From assembly GCA_944472155.2 (NCBI GenBank), contig OX235277.1, forward strand, positions 40,130,758-40,194,757: DNA of 64,000 bases, given 5' to 3'. Both the position numbers and the translations under genes were made by a program. Source of the stretch: Trichobilharzia szidati (Eukaryota; Platyhelminthes; Trematoda; Strigeidida; Schistosomatidae). Positions 62,041 through 64,000 of this stretch are shown here, piece after piece. The notes beneath the pieces are model-generated. The model made no database searches, was not told the DNA's origin, and saw only the letters and a list, made by a program, of their open reading frames with translations. Positions within the stretch are counted from its first letter, which is position 1; each line of letters starts with the position of its first letter.

Positions 62041-63209
62041 ACTAAATAACACTGTATCAAACCTCAGATGTTGTCGAAGAATCGGTTATGGGGGCCGAGA
62101 TGTCAATAGAGGGCGGACAGTTCTGTCCAACCTAACCAACGTGAAAAACACAAATCGACTTAAGCGAGCTAAGAAAGATAGTTAGGTTAACATCCGGTTT
62201 TTTTTTACCATAACTGGTAGAGTGAGGAACCACAATTAATTTATATTTTTGTACTTTATATCTGCAGAATTCACACTTGTTCACGTTAATCCTACCGACT
62301 CTTATTCATGTTTTTATTCCTTGTTGGTAAATTGGCGCACATTTTTCATCAGATTTAATGAATTCAGTAGCACACTGTGCTTTTTCCACTTTTCAGGTTT
62401 GTTTTAATTCATCAATGAAGAGAAATTTATTATACCGCACAGTATGAATAAAGAATAACTCCATTTACATGCATTAATTCATAATGTATTGGATTGCTTT
62501 TTTTGGTCAAAATGCCCCTTTTCCGTACCTTTTGATGTAAAAATTCACTTAGTGTATCTATTATTAGAAAATAAAATTTTTGAAATAAAATGGTTTATTG
62601 AAAGGATTTAGAATATAATTAGAATGTCCAATATATAACTGTAAAACTAATGAATTATCACTGTTATTAAAACGGTAGGCTTGAAAAGTCAATAAGTCAT
62701 GCTTTTGTTAGGACCACTGAAGTTTGGCGAATAGCTTCATCTTTTTAAAACAGGGAGGAACTTGCTTTGACATTACATACTGAACCACATGAAGAATAAC
62801 CAAATGATCGGAAGGGAAGCGAAACGTGCATTCTTATAACAATAAGGAATACAGATATAGGCACGCAGATTGACAATGCAACTTTAATTTCTAATCATTT
62901 ATGTTGATAATTTGTCGACAGAATTCACATAGCCAACATCTATCACATAAACGAAATAGTTACAGTTAAATGACATTTAAAAGTATAAATATTAGTCTTA
63001 CGGGTGTTACAATCTGTACGGATATAAACTGTGTCGTCCGTTAAATGCTCAACCTACAACTCTCTGAAATGCTTGTGGAACCCATTAGCCGCCAGAATAT
63101 GGATCAAGATTAGCATTTTGAACATTAATCTCAAGTCAGTCAGTGCTTATACATGATCTAGAGATTTGACAAGCGCATTACGATAAGCGTTTTCAACAAG
63201 TCACCAATT
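62041..63209. other. No recognised feature
   Basis: The first 70 nt (GGGGGCCGAGATGTCAATAG) recall the sequence before the SINE-a at 38670-38720. The rest is AT-rich with no signature. Confidence 0.4.
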
Positions 63210-63530
63210 TAAGCTTCTCTCAACAGCTATCTTCGTTCCCTATTGAAGGTTAAACGACCATTTAGAGAAGACTAAACACAAAGAACTGTTGCAAGCAGTT
63301 ATGGAAAGGAAACGGAGACGGACAAGGCACACTATGAGTGGATCGTTGAGTGGAATCACATATCACGCCTAGAGGTAAAAGACAACTTAAGCGTCACTTC
63401 AAGGGTTCTATAGCTTGAGATGATGGGAACTCATGAAAAATCGTCGGACTAACTAAAAGGGAATACGGAGGGTAAATTGAAATGTAGGTGTGCTTTTGAA
63501 TCCATATGTTCCACTCTGAACATAAGAGTT
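63210..63530 (+). pseudogene. RTE LINE 3' fragment, decayed
   Basis: Worn equivalents of the RTE C-terminal region in order: TCTTCGTTCCCTATTGAAGG (IRSILKI), GAAAGGAAACGGAGACGGAC AAGGCACA (RRKWRWIGH), ACGCCTAGAGGTAAAAGACA (NPxGKRR) and the 3' end TTTTGAATCCATATGTTCCA CTCTGAACATAAGAG. No open frame remains. Confidence 0.65.
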
Positions 63531-63534
63531 TAAT

Positions 63535-63722
63535 ATTTATTTATTTACTTTTTTATATTTCATTTTATTATGGCTTGATTCCACACAGTATGGAATTTTC
63601 ATCATGTAATATGGGTAGCCCAAATTTTGCAGACTGACCATTGATATCAGGTATGCGTCGGCCGGGAATCGAACTCCTGACCATGTGCATGATCGGCAAG
63701 CGTCCTAACAGCTTTGCCTGTA
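63535..63722 (-). mobile_element. SINE-c, minus strand
   Basis: On the minus strand: GGCAAAGCTGTTAGGACGCT, TGCCGATCATGCACATGGTC, B box GAGTTCGATTCCC, GGCCGACGCATACCTGATAT, GGTCAGTCTGCAAAATTTGG, GCTACCCATATTACATGAT, TTCCATACTGTGTGGAATCA AGCC and an AATAAAATGAAATATAAAA tail. About 25 nt between CCATACT and GTGTGGAAT (compare 29797) are missing. Confidence 0.85.
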
Positions 63723-64000
63723 CTCAACCTTATTTCTATAAAGCTTTCAACCTATGGTTGTAGGGTTTGTGCAGAAAATAGAACCTGCTTTAGATTGAAC
63801 AATATTCGTTCGAATAAAATATATTCCTGATGATTGATTTATTTGATGACTCAACACATGTGGTCAATACATTTAAAATATAGCCTGCTGAGAATTCTAT
63901 CATATCTACGTGCGCACTTTTCACAGTAGGTACCATTATTATTATCATTATTGTTATCAATGTTAAATAATGTGATGTCGCTTCTTACAGCAAACGTTAA
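63723..64000. other. No recognised feature
   Basis: AT-rich end of the window with an (ATT)n-like run near 63937-63955. Confidence 0.4.

Overview
The window looks like gene-poor, repeat-saturated chromosomal DNA from a trematode, most likely a blood fluke (Schistosoma or a close relative). The evidence is the AT-rich background, dense Penelope-like elements (PLEs) with GIY-YIG endonucleases, RTE- and CR1/Jockey-type LINEs, a Merlin transposase relic, and tRNA-derived SINEs carrying hammerhead ribozymes. That last combination is typical of schistosomes. The species cannot be fixed from sequence alone. I see no convincing intact host protein gene. Almost every open reading frame over 60 codons is a fragment of a retroelement or chance.

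The one clear host gene is a U2 snRNA at 22234-22420 (+). Its length is normal and all its helices pair. It sits in a small domain of its own: a block of about 130 bp upstream recurs 1.41-1.42 kb downstream, and the flanks switch from GT-rich to CA-rich to GT-rich. This looks like one unit plus a truncated unit of a former U2 tandem array. A tRNA-Glu(TTC)-like sequence at 19491 is eroded and lies directly beside a SINE.

Layout. 1-9.3 kb: RTE, PLE and SINE debris. 9.6-11.35 kb: a PLE fragment between two inverted arms of about 440 bp. 11.4-21.4 kb: RTE fragments on both strands, SINEs, a degenerate TTAGGG-like block and a tight hairpin. 21.9-23.5 kb: the U2 locus. 24-27.7 kb: a longer PLE of a second family, another PLE piece and the Merlin relic. 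28.5-32 kb: SINEs and a PLE 3' end. 32.1-34.2 kb: a CR1/Jockey-type LINE. 34.2-36.9 kb: a PLE split by two nested insertions. 36.9-39 kb: hammerhead SINEs in inverted pairs. 39.2-44.7 kb: a 5.5-kb inverted repeat centred on a PLE. 45.9-53.1 kb: PLE and RTE fragments and a third PLE between inverted arms of about 395 bp. 53.2-64 kb: SINEs, a second CR1/Jockey-type LINE, more PLE and RTE fragments.

Three themes tie the region together. First, PLE copies and hammerhead SINEs repeatedly occur as inverted pairs, at scales from about 45 bp to 2.4 kb. Second, one SINE family ends in the same 3' tail as the resident RTE LINE, so that LINE probably mobilised it. Third, hammerhead cores can be traced nucleotide by nucleotide in several copies, but each copy checked carries at least one core or stem change. 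For brevity the SINE types are called here SINE-a (Sm-alpha-like, hammerhead), SINE-b (second hammerhead SINE), SINE-c (A-rich tail) and SINE-d (RTE-type tail). PLE families are A (C-terminal motif like LKPDLCVQKE) and B (motif like SSAIALYAL). Many boundaries are approximate because they come from reading alignments by eye.
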